From Ferrimonas kyonanensis DSM 18153 (GTDB taxonomy: Bacteria; Pseudomonadota; Gammaproteobacteria; Enterobacterales; Shewanellaceae): a DNA stretch of 62,233 nucleotides. Below the pieces are notes generated by a model, which saw nothing but the letters and a program-made list of their open reading frames with translations, was not told where the DNA came from and ran no database searches. The position numbers and the translations under genes are program-made. Positions 1-7,141 of this stretch are shown piece by piece. Location: positions 9,714 to 71,946 of the forward strand of contig NZ_KE384370.1 of assembly GCF_000425405.1 (NCBI RefSeq), in the 5' to 3' direction. Every line of letters starts with the position of its first letter. Positions within the stretch are counted from its first letter, which is position 1.

Positions 1-199
1 CCCATTAGCACCGTCGCCCTTGCGCACGCGAGGGCCCAGCGGCTTGGGTTTTGACCCTGGGAAAGGCGCGGGATTCTCGCCTGCGCAACAACGACGATAT
101 TCAGGCCTGCGTTTCCGCTATTTTTGAGGTGTTAGGCTACCCAAGGTCTATGCTTTGATATTCCATTGCAGGCGGCCGCAGGGGTTGTGAGGAGCAGAT
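1..199. other. Window edge, no assigned gene
   Basis: No complete gene is visible. A plus-strand frame is open from 9 to a TGA at 156-158 and ends in a protein-like stretch (NNDDIQACVSAIFEVLGY), but an in-frame TAG at 6-8 and the lack of a good start make it unclear whether this is the tail of an upstream gene. The sequence just before 200 supplies the GAGGAG ribosome binding site of the next gene. Confidence 0.3.
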
Positions 200-928
200 G
201 TGTCGTTGACCCGGGTAATAGCACGTAACCTGACCAATTATGAAAATCGTGATTGCTTTGGGGCCAGACTCCGATTAAAGCGCCTGCAGCCACTGATGAC
301 GTTGATTGAGCAACTGTCACGGCGACACGATGAGGTGAGGATTCTGGATGTCGGTGGCATGGAGGAGTACTGGCAGGTGCTGCCCGACGAATTTCTTGAG
401 CGGAATCGGGTCTGCCTGACCTTGTCCAATCTGCCTCAGCAGGATAAGCCTGAGAATCATGATCGGTTTCGGTTCGTCGTGGCGGACGGCTGCGATCTGC
501 ACCAATTCGAGCGCAATAGTTTCCATGTGGTGCATTCCAACTCGGTGGTGGAGCATGTCGGGGACTGGGCCAACATGGTCCGTTTTGCCCGGGAGGTGAC
601 TCGAGTCGGTGAGCGTTATTTCGTGCAGACCCCCAACTACTGGTTTCCCGTCGAACCCCACTGTGTCACACCATTTTTTCATTGGCTGCCGAAGCCGGCT
701 CGTATCGCGTTGGTACAGCAATTTGCTTTGGGTAACTGGCCTCGGGCCGAGACTGTGGCCGAGGCGGTACAAACGGTGGAAAGTGCCCGTTTGCTCAACC
801 GGAAAATGTTGCAGACGCTGTTCCCAGAGGCGGAGCTGCAGGTGGAGCGTTTCTGTGGCCTGAATAAGTCGATGGTGGCCATGGGGCCACGAAACAGAAT
901 TAACCAAGATCGCAGCGCGGATTCTTGA
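200..928 (+). CDS. Class I SAM-dependent methyltransferase
   Basis: The 242-residue protein has the Rossmann-type methyltransferase layout: a glycine-rich motif I (ILDVGGMEEYW, near residue 48), an acidic/VADGCDL segment that would contact the adenosine, and FHVVHSNSVVEHVGDW, which matches the post-motif strand of the Methyltransf_11/23 families. The start is GTG at 200, with GAGGAG five bases upstream; the overlapping ATG at 198 leads to an immediate stop. The substrate cannot be read from the sequence. The NYWFPVEPHC segment resembles small-molecule or sugar-associated methyltransferases, but this is only an impression. It stands alone ahead of the FKBP gene. Confidence 0.75.
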   Translation: MSLTRVIARNLTNYENRDCFGARLRLKRLQPLMTLIEQLSRRHDEVRILDVGGMEEYWQVLPDEFLERNRVCLTLSNLPQQDKPENHDRFRFVVADGCDLHQFERNSFHVVHSNSVVEHVGDWANMVRFAREVTRVGERYFVQTPNYWFPVEPHCVTPFFHWLPKPARIALVQQFALGNWPRAETVAEAVQTVESARLLNRKMLQTLFPEAELQVERFCGLNKSMVAMGPRNRINQDRSADS

Positions 929-985
929 GCTGGGGGATCGATGCTTGCTACCATTCAGACAACTTTCTGAAAACGGGGATATTCC

Positions 986-1459
986 GTGTCTAAAATTCTG
1001 ATCATTGCCATGGTTGTGCTGTTGGTGGGTTACTTTGTCTTTAAGAACATGAATAACGCCAAGGTGGCGCCGGAGAACATTCGACTGGGTGATGAGTTTC
1101 TGGCGCAGAATGCCTCAGAGGAAGGGGTGCAAACTACCGCTTCCGGACTGCAATATAAGGTGTTGCAGCCCGGAACCGGCACCGAGCACCCCAGCGCCAG
1201 CAGTAAGGTAAGGGTCCACTATCACGGTACCTTGCTGGACGGCACCGTGTTTGACAGTTCAGTGGAGCGAGGGGAGCCGATCGAGTTTAAACTGACGCAG
1301 GTGATTCCGGGCTGGACTGAGGGCCTGCAATACATGGTGGTCGGTGAAAAGACTCGTTTGTACATTCCGGCCAAGCTTGGTTATGGCAATCGCAGTGCCG
1401 GTGCCATTCAGCCGGGTTCGCTGCTGATCTTCGATGTGGAGTTGCTGGCGATAAAATAA
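986..1459 (+). CDS. Membrane-anchored FKBP-type peptidyl-prolyl cis-trans isomerase
   Basis: This 157-residue protein catalyses proline isomerisation, probably in the periplasm. Residues 4-19 form one hydrophobic N-terminal anchor (ILIIAMVVLLVGYFVF). A linker follows, and then a single FKBP domain from about residue 50 to the end, with the family hallmarks VRVHYHGTLLDGTVFDSS, VIPGWTEGLQ, IPAKLGYG and LLIFDVELL. It lacks the dimerisation domain of FkpA and FklB. The start is GTG at 986 after GGGGAT. It is followed at once by a clear terminator, so it is probably the last gene of its transcript. Confidence 0.88.
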   Translation: MSKILIIAMVVLLVGYFVFKNMNNAKVAPENIRLGDEFLAQNASEEGVQTTASGLQYKVLQPGTGTEHPSASSKVRVHYHGTLLDGTVFDSSVERGEPIEFKLTQVIPGWTEGLQYMVVGEKTRLYIPAKLGYGNRSAGAIQPGSLLIFDVELLAIK

Positions 1460-1480
1460 CCACGCACCCAGTCTGCAACA

Positions 1481-1504
1481 GGGCGCCTCACGGCGCCTTT
1501 TTTG
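1481..1504 (+). terminator. Rho-independent terminator after the FKBP gene
   Basis: GGCGCC-TCAC-GGCGCC hairpin followed by seven T, 20 bases after the FKBP stop codon. Confidence 0.85.
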
Positions 1505-1561
1505 TGTCTGCTGGACCAGAGCTAGATCGACTAATGGGCGGGAGCTTTAAGGCTGAAGAGA

Positions 1562-1591
1562 CAAAAAGGGCACCGGTCGTTGCCGGTGCCC
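1562..1591 (-). terminator. Rho-independent terminator of the octaheme cytochrome gene
   Basis: Read on the minus strand, a GGGCACCGG/CCGGTGCCC stem with a six-base loop is followed by TTTTTGT. It lies 36 bases past the stop of the cytochrome gene and faces the FKBP terminator, so the two units are insulated from each other. Confidence 0.85.
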
Positions 1592-1626
1592 TGGATTACC
1601 CTGTCAATTAGGCAGGTGTCTAGGTG

Positions 1627-3543
1627 TTACTTCTGCTGATCCAGGAAGCGCTGATAGCGCTCTGTGCCTTCAATCAGCTTGGCACGTTCAGTGTCGTCAA
1701 ATACTCCAGGCTTAGGGTATTCGTCGTCGTGACAGTTGCTGCAGGCATTGGGCAGAACATCGAAGAAATCACACACCTGGCTTACGCGATAGATCCCGTC
1801 GCTGTAACAAGGTCCATTGGCGCCGCCCATGGCTTGAATGTAACCCCACCACTTGGTCATCATCGGATCGGAGCCTTTGCCGCGTGAGTAGGGCGCCAGG
1901 GCGTCGAAGTTGGCCAGAGACTCTGCCGGGCTGATGGCATCGAAGCTGTGGTTGTCGTTGCTCCAGCGGGTGGCAACCGATTCGGTGGCGACGAAGTGAC
2001 AGTCGACGCAGGAGACCCCGACCATGTCGTGGATTGGCAGGGTGTGGTTGGCGCCACGATCCTGGTGGCATTGAGTGCACAGGGCATCCCCCTGTTTCTG
2101 CATGCCCATGGCGTGAGGGTCATGACAGGTCACACAGTCGATCTGCATCTCGAAGTGCTTGGAGGTCATGTAGGTGGCCACCTGATTCTTCTGCCCCTTG
2201 GGGTAGTCGGTGCCAAGGAACACGCCTTGAGTATCCACCTCGGTGAACAGGCTCAGGTCATCGCCAGTCCGGTAGTGCTTTCCGGGGTTGGTGGTGATGT
2301 TTCCGTCTTCATCGAACTCAGGCAGGTAGGGCTGAGAGTAGTGGTAGATATCTGGATGCTTGGCCATCTGGTGACACTGCGCACACGAATCTACCGATTG
2401 CTGGAAACTCATTTTTGCGGGGTTGGTGATGTCGTCGCCACTCATGCTGGTGGCGTGAAGGGAGCCCTCGTTGTGGCAGCGTTCGCAGCTGATGCCATCT
2501 TCTACCGCATCGGAGTCCTTAGAGTTGGTGTGGGCAGCCAGCATGGTGTACTTTTCGCTGACGTCCCATTTCTCAATCTTGCCGCCGGTGGTGTGACAGG
2601 TGAAGCACTGGTTGTCCCAGCTCATCTTTTTGAGTTCTTCACGCTGTTCGATGGGGCCGACAAAGGCCGAGTTAACAATATCCCCCTCTTTAACCAAGCT
2701 GCCATCCTGATGCCAGTAGGAGCTGGTAGTGTAAAAGGAGGTGAACCGGGCGACGTTGCCGTCGTTAAACCAGGCAAAGGGCATCATCCGGCCATAACTG
2801 CTTTCCACGTTGGGATCGTCGTCGGAGGGAAAGTCGTAGCTGACGAATTGCTTGGAGGTGGTGCTGGATATGCCGTCAATACGGTACACCACAGACTCGT
2901 CGGTGTTGATGGCATCGTGAAGCTCGGCGTAGTACTTACCGTCCGCCCCTTTATAGGTGGAGAAGCGATAGTTGGGTTTGCCATACATGGTGTGGTGCTT
3001 TGGATCCGCTTCGGTGCCCCAGTCCAGTTCCGGGATGATCGCCTCGATGGTTTTGTTTTCCTGGGTATAGAGGCGACGGTAATCCTGGGCGTGTTTGGTA
3101 GGCTGCCAATCGTTATAGTGACTGGAGTGGCAGCTCTTACAGGTCTTGGCGGTCACGAAGGTCGCTTCAGTGGGTTCAGTTTGGCCACTTTCTATGGTGA
3201 TGTAGACGGTCCCCGTTGCCTGCAGCTCTCCGTCGGAAATGGTGTAACTGAAGCTGGACTCACCCAGCGGCGCGTCGGCTGCGGCACTGAAGCTCAACTT
3301 GCCATCGTCGGTGATGGACAGGTCACTGGACACCAGACTCAGGGTGTCGCCGTTGGAGTCGGAGTCGTTGGCCAGGGCGTCGATGATAACGGTATCGCCG
3401 CGATTGACTGAGACATAATCGGGCTGGGCGATAGGAGCGCGGTTGTCGGGAAGCGGTATCAGTGTGTTGTCATCATCACTGCCGCAACCAACCAGGCCCA
3501 CTGATAGTGCCAGCATGAGAGGTGTAGTTCGTTTCATCATCAT
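1627..3543 (-). CDS. Octaheme c-type cytochrome lipoprotein with a cadherin/Ig-like domain
   Basis: A secreted lipoprotein of about 638 residues that should carry eight covalently bound haems. The start chosen is ATG at 3543 (MMMKRTTPLML), with AGGA upstream; the longer frame adds only six residues. The signal peptide ends in the lipobox LVGC. Residues 30-115 form an Ig/cadherin-like beta domain (DYVSVNRGDTVIIDALAND, FSYTISDGELQATG). The rest holds eight CXXCH sites: CKSCH, CFTCH, CERCH, CAQCH, CVTCH, CTQCH, CVDCH and CSNCH. The spacing recalls the cytochrome c-554-like multihaem families. It is probably an outer-membrane or periplasmic electron carrier; acceptor and donor are unknown. It shares an upstream palindrome with the two cytochrome units further along. 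Confidence 0.85.
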   Translation of the reverse strand: MMMKRTTPLMLALSVGLVGCGSDDDNTLIPLPDNRAPIAQPDYVSVNRGDTVIIDALANDSDSNGDTLSLVSSDLSITDDGKLSFSAAADAPLGESSFSYTISDGELQATGTVYITIESGQTEPTEATFVTAKTCKSCHSSHYNDWQPTKHAQDYRRLYTQENKTIEAIIPELDWGTEADPKHHTMYGKPNYRFSTYKGADGKYYAELHDAINTDESVVYRIDGISSTTSKQFVSYDFPSDDDPNVESSYGRMMPFAWFNDGNVARFTSFYTTSSYWHQDGSLVKEGDIVNSAFVGPIEQREELKKMSWDNQCFTCHTTGGKIEKWDVSEKYTMLAAHTNSKDSDAVEDGISCERCHNEGSLHATSMSGDDITNPAKMSFQQSVDSCAQCHQMAKHPDIYHYSQPYLPEFDEDGNITTNPGKHYRTGDDLSLFTEVDTQGVFLGTDYPKGQKNQVATYMTSKHFEMQIDCVTCHDPHAMGMQKQGDALCTQCHQDRGANHTLPIHDMVGVSCVDCHFVATESVATRWSNDNHSFDAISPAESLANFDALAPYSRGKGSDPMMTKWWGYIQAMGGANGPCYSDGIYRVSQVCDFFDVLPNACSNCHDDEYPKPGVFDDTERAKLIEGTERYQRFLDQQK

Positions 3544-3871
3544 TTTGTTGTCCTTTGTCATTATTTTTTCAATGAGATCGTACGATGGAAGCTGGATTGG
3601 GTTGAGTGAGCGGGCTGACAGAGATCAGAAGGGTCATTAAAGGTTGGGGTGGAGATGTGACATTTCGTTCACATACACCCGGAGGCGACGAAAACACTTC
3701 ACCGTTATGCGCATAATGATGGATGCTCGTCACGATTTTCTGACGGTTAGTCGGTGAGTGAAGTGAAAAAGTGGAGAAGCTCTCCATCTAATTACACCGT
3801 GTCTCTGTCGCGGACTATGGAGCAGAATCGTTGGCTTGGACCGATCACTGTCACGATGGTCGGTCTGAAAA
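3544..3871. other. Intergenic promoter region of the octaheme cytochrome
   Basis: No gene is seen. The region holds the shared operator palindrome at 3772-3786 and a separate inverted repeat ATGTGA-N8-TCACAT at 3655-3674. The latter resembles a CRP site but has eight rather than six central bases, so CRP binding is doubtful. The promoter itself cannot be placed with confidence. Confidence 0.5.
3772..3786. promoter_or_regulatory. Shared operator palindrome, copy 1
   Basis: Perfect inverted repeat TGGAGA-AGC-TCTCCA, 229 bases upstream of the chosen start of the octaheme cytochrome. The same arms with the same 3-base centre occur at 6929 and 9701. Read on the minus strand all three share ATGGAGA-N3-TCTCCACTT. 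Confidence 0.65.
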
Positions 3872-3900
3872 GAAAAAACCACCTGCATATGAGGTGGTTT
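3872..3900 (-). terminator. Rho-independent terminator of the first tetraheme cytochrome gene
   Basis: Minus-strand hairpin AAACCACCT/AGGTGGTTT with a six-base loop followed by TTTTTTCTTTT, just after the stop at 3909. Confidence 0.85.
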
Positions 3901-3908
3901 GTATTGGG

Positions 3909-5966
3909 TTACTGCTTGGCCTGGTGACAGGTCATGCAGGAGTAAGTACCAGGGAAACTCTTACTTAGGCTGTAAGCATTGTTGTGGGGTACCCATAACG
4001 GGCCAAATAACTCAATTTCGCCATCGAGCGCCGTCGGAGCGCGAGGCACGTAGTGTTGTCCAGTCTCGTAATGGGGCTCCCCCATATAGTAGGAAACGGT
4101 GTCGTGGTTACTGCGGTTGTCATCGGGCTGCAACAGGAACTGGGCACTGGCTTCGCCATGATTAGGCATCACCGGAGCATAGTCCTGGCTGGAGTCATTT
4201 TTGGCGTTGTGGCAGAAGCTGCATCGGGTTTCCTGATCGTGACGAGGAGTCGCGCCATTGCTGCCATGGCAGGTAGCACAGTAGTGCGGCTGTTGCACAT
4301 CAAAACCATCGGCTGCATTCACCGGCCAGGAGGCGCCGCCGTGGCCATTTGGATCGCGTTGCTCGTTGTGGCACTGGGTACAATCAGCAATTTTCCAGCC
4401 AAAGTGGGTTGAATCTAGCACTGGGGCTTTGCCCACCGGGTTGGAGTCTGTTGCTGGAATTAGGGTTCGAAGTACCGCAGTATCGCACTTTCCACCTTTG
4501 CACGAGTTGATATCGTAGTTACCAAAATCGCTGCGCAGCAACTTGTCTTTGTCGACAAACACCTGCAATTGCTTATCGGCATCCAGTTCGTTGCCGATGA
4601 TCTGCTGGAAGCCCAGAAACAGGAAATCGACGCCGTAGTTGTTTACGGTAGTGTAGTGGTCGGTATTAGTCATATAACCGCCGCTGCCGTTGTGCTGGTT
4701 GAACCAACGATCGCATTCAGCCTGACCTTGGGTCCACATCCCGGTTCCGCCAATGGCGGCAGATGGCCCACCTTGGTCGTTCATGTGCATGCAGTTGGGG
4801 TTGGTGCTGAAGTCTCCCATCATGCTGCCCGGGTTTTGAATGAGGCGCCCAAACCAGTTACCGAAACCGCCACCCTGGCCCAGCGGGCCTTTAGACAAAA
4901 CAAAGCTATTGAAAGGAACGCCTGTGCTTAAGGTTGGCCAAAAGCTGAATCCAAGATCAATATTGTAGTCAGCAGCGGCGCTGAGGAAGTAATCCATGCC
5001 AGTGATCACCCCAGGCTGAAATACGTCACTGCGCAAGTTGAATGGGCGCACTTCGATTTGAGTGGCGATGATGCCACTGTCGCCCGGAGCGGCGTCCGGG
5101 TGATCGTCGACTATCAGGCGCAGTGCATCGGCAATGACTTTACCGCCATTTTGGGCCTTTTTGTCGATTTCGTGTTTCCATGCCAGGGTGCGACGTCCTT
5201 TCATCGCTTCTGAGGTCGGCAGGAAGCGAACTACGTCACCGGTTTTAAGCCAATATTCATCCATGCGGCTGTACATGTGGAAGGTAAGTCCACCGACGTA
5301 ATCTTTGTTGTCGCCATTGGAAGCCATCAGTTGGAAGTGCCACAGATCGCTGTTTGAATGTACGCCGTCATTGGTGAAGTCACCGTCGCCATTTTCATCC
5401 CAGGAGAGGGTGAATTCGTGAGTCTTATAGTCAGACTCTTCTGGCTTAATGACGTTGTCAAAGCGCAGATCGCTGCGGGTGGCGACGAAATAGCGCAGCA
5501 GATCGAAGACGGAGTAGTGCCCCTCTACGAAAATATCGGGACGAGCCGTACCGGCTCCAAGACCATCGGGGTTGGTCTTTAACACGCGGTCAATTTCACT
5601 GCCCAAGGTACTGACCTCAAGCCCAAGCTCCACTCGAGCGCCTGCGGCAGAGGAATCCCAACGGTTAATCCAGCCATCGCCGTTCAGGTCATAACTCATG
5701 TCGCCCTGTTGGGCGAGTGCCGATCCTTCGTTAATGTACTGGATGACTTTTTCTTCACTTTCTCCAAAGAAAACGTCGAATTTCCCAGCCAGCTTTGGTG
5801 AGTTAAAGTCTTCGGAGGGCGGAGTTTCGATGTAGTTCCAAGCCTCATTGACCGGTTTATCGACTGGGGGTTCTGGCACGTTGGGAGTGGAGGAGTCATC
5901 CGAACCACAGCCTGCTAGGCCAACACATAGCAAGGCTGGTAATAAACTATACCGGCTTCTCATCAT
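3909..5966 (-). CDS. Tetraheme c-type cytochrome lipoprotein with dockerin-like calcium loops (paralogue A)
   Basis: About 685 residues. The start is ATG at 5966 (MMRSRYSLL), after AGGAAAAG. The signal peptide ends in the lipobox LAGC. A dockerin/EF-hand-like loop DLNGDGWINRWD lies near residue 95, and a second possible loop, DENGDGDFTNDG, lies further in. The middle (NPDGLGAGTARPDIF, SVFDLLRYFVATR) belongs to no family I can name. Four haem sites sit near the C-terminus: CTQCH, CATCH, CSFCH and CMTCH. It is 45 kDa of non-haem domain with a haem tail, which suggests an extracellular or outer-membrane redox or binding protein. It is probably cotranscribed with the LuxR gene 151 bases upstream. 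It is clearly paralogous to the gene at 7142-9181. Confidence 0.85.
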   Translation of the reverse strand: MMRSRYSLLPALLCVGLAGCGSDDSSTPNVPEPPVDKPVNEAWNYIETPPSEDFNSPKLAGKFDVFFGESEEKVIQYINEGSALAQQGDMSYDLNGDGWINRWDSSAAGARVELGLEVSTLGSEIDRVLKTNPDGLGAGTARPDIFVEGHYSVFDLLRYFVATRSDLRFDNVIKPEESDYKTHEFTLSWDENGDGDFTNDGVHSNSDLWHFQLMASNGDNKDYVGGLTFHMYSRMDEYWLKTGDVVRFLPTSEAMKGRRTLAWKHEIDKKAQNGGKVIADALRLIVDDHPDAAPGDSGIIATQIEVRPFNLRSDVFQPGVITGMDYFLSAAADYNIDLGFSFWPTLSTGVPFNSFVLSKGPLGQGGGFGNWFGRLIQNPGSMMGDFSTNPNCMHMNDQGGPSAAIGGTGMWTQGQAECDRWFNQHNGSGGYMTNTDHYTTVNNYGVDFLFLGFQQIIGNELDADKQLQVFVDKDKLLRSDFGNYDINSCKGGKCDTAVLRTLIPATDSNPVGKAPVLDSTHFGWKIADCTQCHNEQRDPNGHGGASWPVNAADGFDVQQPHYCATCHGSNGATPRHDQETRCSFCHNAKNDSSQDYAPVMPNHGEASAQFLLQPDDNRSNHDTVSYYMGEPHYETGQHYVPRAPTALDGEIELFGPLWVPHNNAYSLSKSFPGTYSCMTCHQAKQ

Positions 5967-6117
5967 TTGCTTTTCCTGTTGCATTACTCATTAAGATTCA
6001 GAGCCTGAGTGGCTCTTTTTATGGATTTGATCAAGGTGACAAAATGGTTGCGGCTGTTGCCTTGGTGTTCGTCAATGAACGTGTCACCTAACTTACTGGG
6101 AAGTTTCTCTGGCAGGG

Positions 6118-6702
6118 TTAGACCCAGCCAAGATTTCTGGCCTCGAAGATTAGGTTGGGCTTGTTTATGGCGCCAATTTTTTGCTTGGCCAGAGACAGGT
6201 GATAATCGACACCTCGATTGGTTAGATGCAATACATCGGCGATCTCACTGGCATTCAGGCCTAGCGCGGTCATTTTCACGACTTGAAGCGTTTTCAGTTT
6301 TAACTCGCTGGAATCGCCCTCTGGGCGGCTGCTTTTAAGGATGGTGTTACGCAGCAGGCGTAATGCCGAGAGAGTCGAAAACTGTTCAAGTTTTTGGCAT
6401 TGATTCTTGTTCGAGATGATGACAATGAACCCGACCGGCATGGACGACTCAGACGAAAAAACAGAGTAGGATTTAACCGGTGATGTGTGTCCGCCTATGG
6501 TGATTCGATCGGATCCTTTCAGGCAGTCTTTAAGCCCAAGGATAATTCCGGCACCGGCTTTTCTCAGCTTATGGTCGGACACCGAAATGGCGGTCACTCG
6601 TGATTGTTCTATCTCATTTAATTGAATCTCTATTACCCGCGCCGGGCTGGAGAGATGCTCATTACCTGTACTGAAAAATACCCAGCCCAATTCTGATTGC
6701 AT
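6118..6702 (-). CDS. LuxR-type transcriptional regulator
   Basis: This is a 194-residue DNA-binding protein. The C-terminal 65 residues form a LuxR/FixJ-type helix-turn-helix (MTALGLNASEIADVLHLT, then NRGVDYHLSLAKQKIGA), closest in feel to the LuxR solo/quorum-sensing branch. The N-terminal 120 residues are a sensory domain of uncertain fold, shorter than a full autoinducer-binding domain and without a receiver Asp. It sits between two paralogous cytochrome genes and is probably cotranscribed with the downstream one. Its first 31 codons and its upstream DNA are duplicated at 9379-9715. It is the obvious candidate to bind the shared palindrome, but that is inference. Confidence 0.8.
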   Translation of the reverse strand: MQSELGWVFFSTGNEHLSSPARVIEIQLNEIEQSRVTAISVSDHKLRKAGAGIILGLKDCLKGSDRITIGGHTSPVKSYSVFSSESSMPVGFIVIISNKNQCQKLEQFSTLSALRLLRNTILKSSRPEGDSSELKLKTLQVVKMTALGLNASEIADVLHLTNRGVDYHLSLAKQKIGAINKPNLIFEARNLGWV

Positions 6703-6875
6703 GACTGTCCTCCGTTAGCGGTATGCGATGGTTGCCATTGTAGGAAAAGCATAAAATCGATTTCGGAGGGCCATTCGCAAAACTCATTGAGTCGATAACA
6801 GAGCCTTTTGAGTGTGATCGTCGTCTTGCTTTTGGGTTGTGTGTGGTGCGATTTTTACCTGGCGATGGGGTGTGG

Positions 6876-6891
6876 CGTGATTGTGATCACT
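6876..6891. promoter_or_regulatory. CRP-like site upstream of luxR
   Basis: CGTGA-TTGTGA-TCACT has the CRP core GTGA-N6-TCAC, with one mismatch in each outer base of the consensus. The corresponding place in the duplicated copy (9648-9663) reads CGTGA-CAAAGG-TCGCT, one more mismatch, so the site may have decayed there. Confidence 0.45.
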
Positions 6892-6928
6892 GAATGTGTG
6901 TTGTCACAGTCGGAATCTTTCTTTTAAG

Positions 6929-6943
6929 TGGAGAGCCTCTCCA
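6929..6943. promoter_or_regulatory. Shared operator palindrome, copy 2
   Basis: Perfect inverted repeat TGGAGA-GCC-TCTCCA, 227 bases upstream of the luxR start codon. It lies at the same distance as copy 3 from the luxR remnant. Confidence 0.65.
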
Positions 6944-7093
6944 TCTTTTGATTGCTGAGTCGGAACAGACAACTTAATGGAAGCCATGACTTCATCATTG
7001 CGCCTGCGCAAGCATTGCCGTACCGGCAAAAATTACAATCGCGACGTTCGGTTAGACCGGAGAGAGCGGCAGTGAGTTGAATCATCCTTTGCT

Positions 7094-7118
7094 AAAAAAG
7101 CCCCGGGTAAGGGGCTTT
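7094..7118 (-). terminator. Rho-independent terminator of the second tetraheme cytochrome gene
   Basis: Minus-strand hairpin AAAGCCCC/GGGGCTTT with loop TTACCC followed by a T run, 24 bases past the stop at 7142. It separates the cytochrome transcript from the luxR promoter region downstream. Confidence 0.85.
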
Positions 7119-7141
7119 ATTACCGTGCTATCTGGCGTTAA

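Larger units (their letters stand above)
6607..6943. repeat. Direct repeat, copy A (luxR 5' end plus its upstream region)
   Basis: This segment aligns without gaps to 9379-9715, offset 2772 bases. It covers the first 32 codons of luxR, the 5' untranslated region, a CRP-like site and the operator palindrome. By eye about three quarters of the bases between 6703 and 6805 match. Identity falls in the stretch before the operator and rises again at it. Confidence 0.75.
6703..7093. other. Intergenic region upstream of luxR
   Basis: No gene is seen in these 391 bases. The region holds the luxR promoter area, a CRP-like site, the operator at 6929-6943 and, beyond that, a stretch of no recognised content leading to the terminator of the next unit. 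Confidence 0.5.

Noticed and set aside
1948-3411. Long plus-strand frame opposite the octaheme cytochrome
   Set aside because: It is antisense to a gene with eight haem motifs and a lipobox. Its Val/Gly/His-rich composition is a shadow of the cytochrome codons.
3655-3674. ATGTGA-N8-TCACAT as a CRP site
   Set aside because: The half-sites match CRP but the spacing is eight instead of six bases, which CRP does not tolerate well. It is kept only as an inverted repeat.
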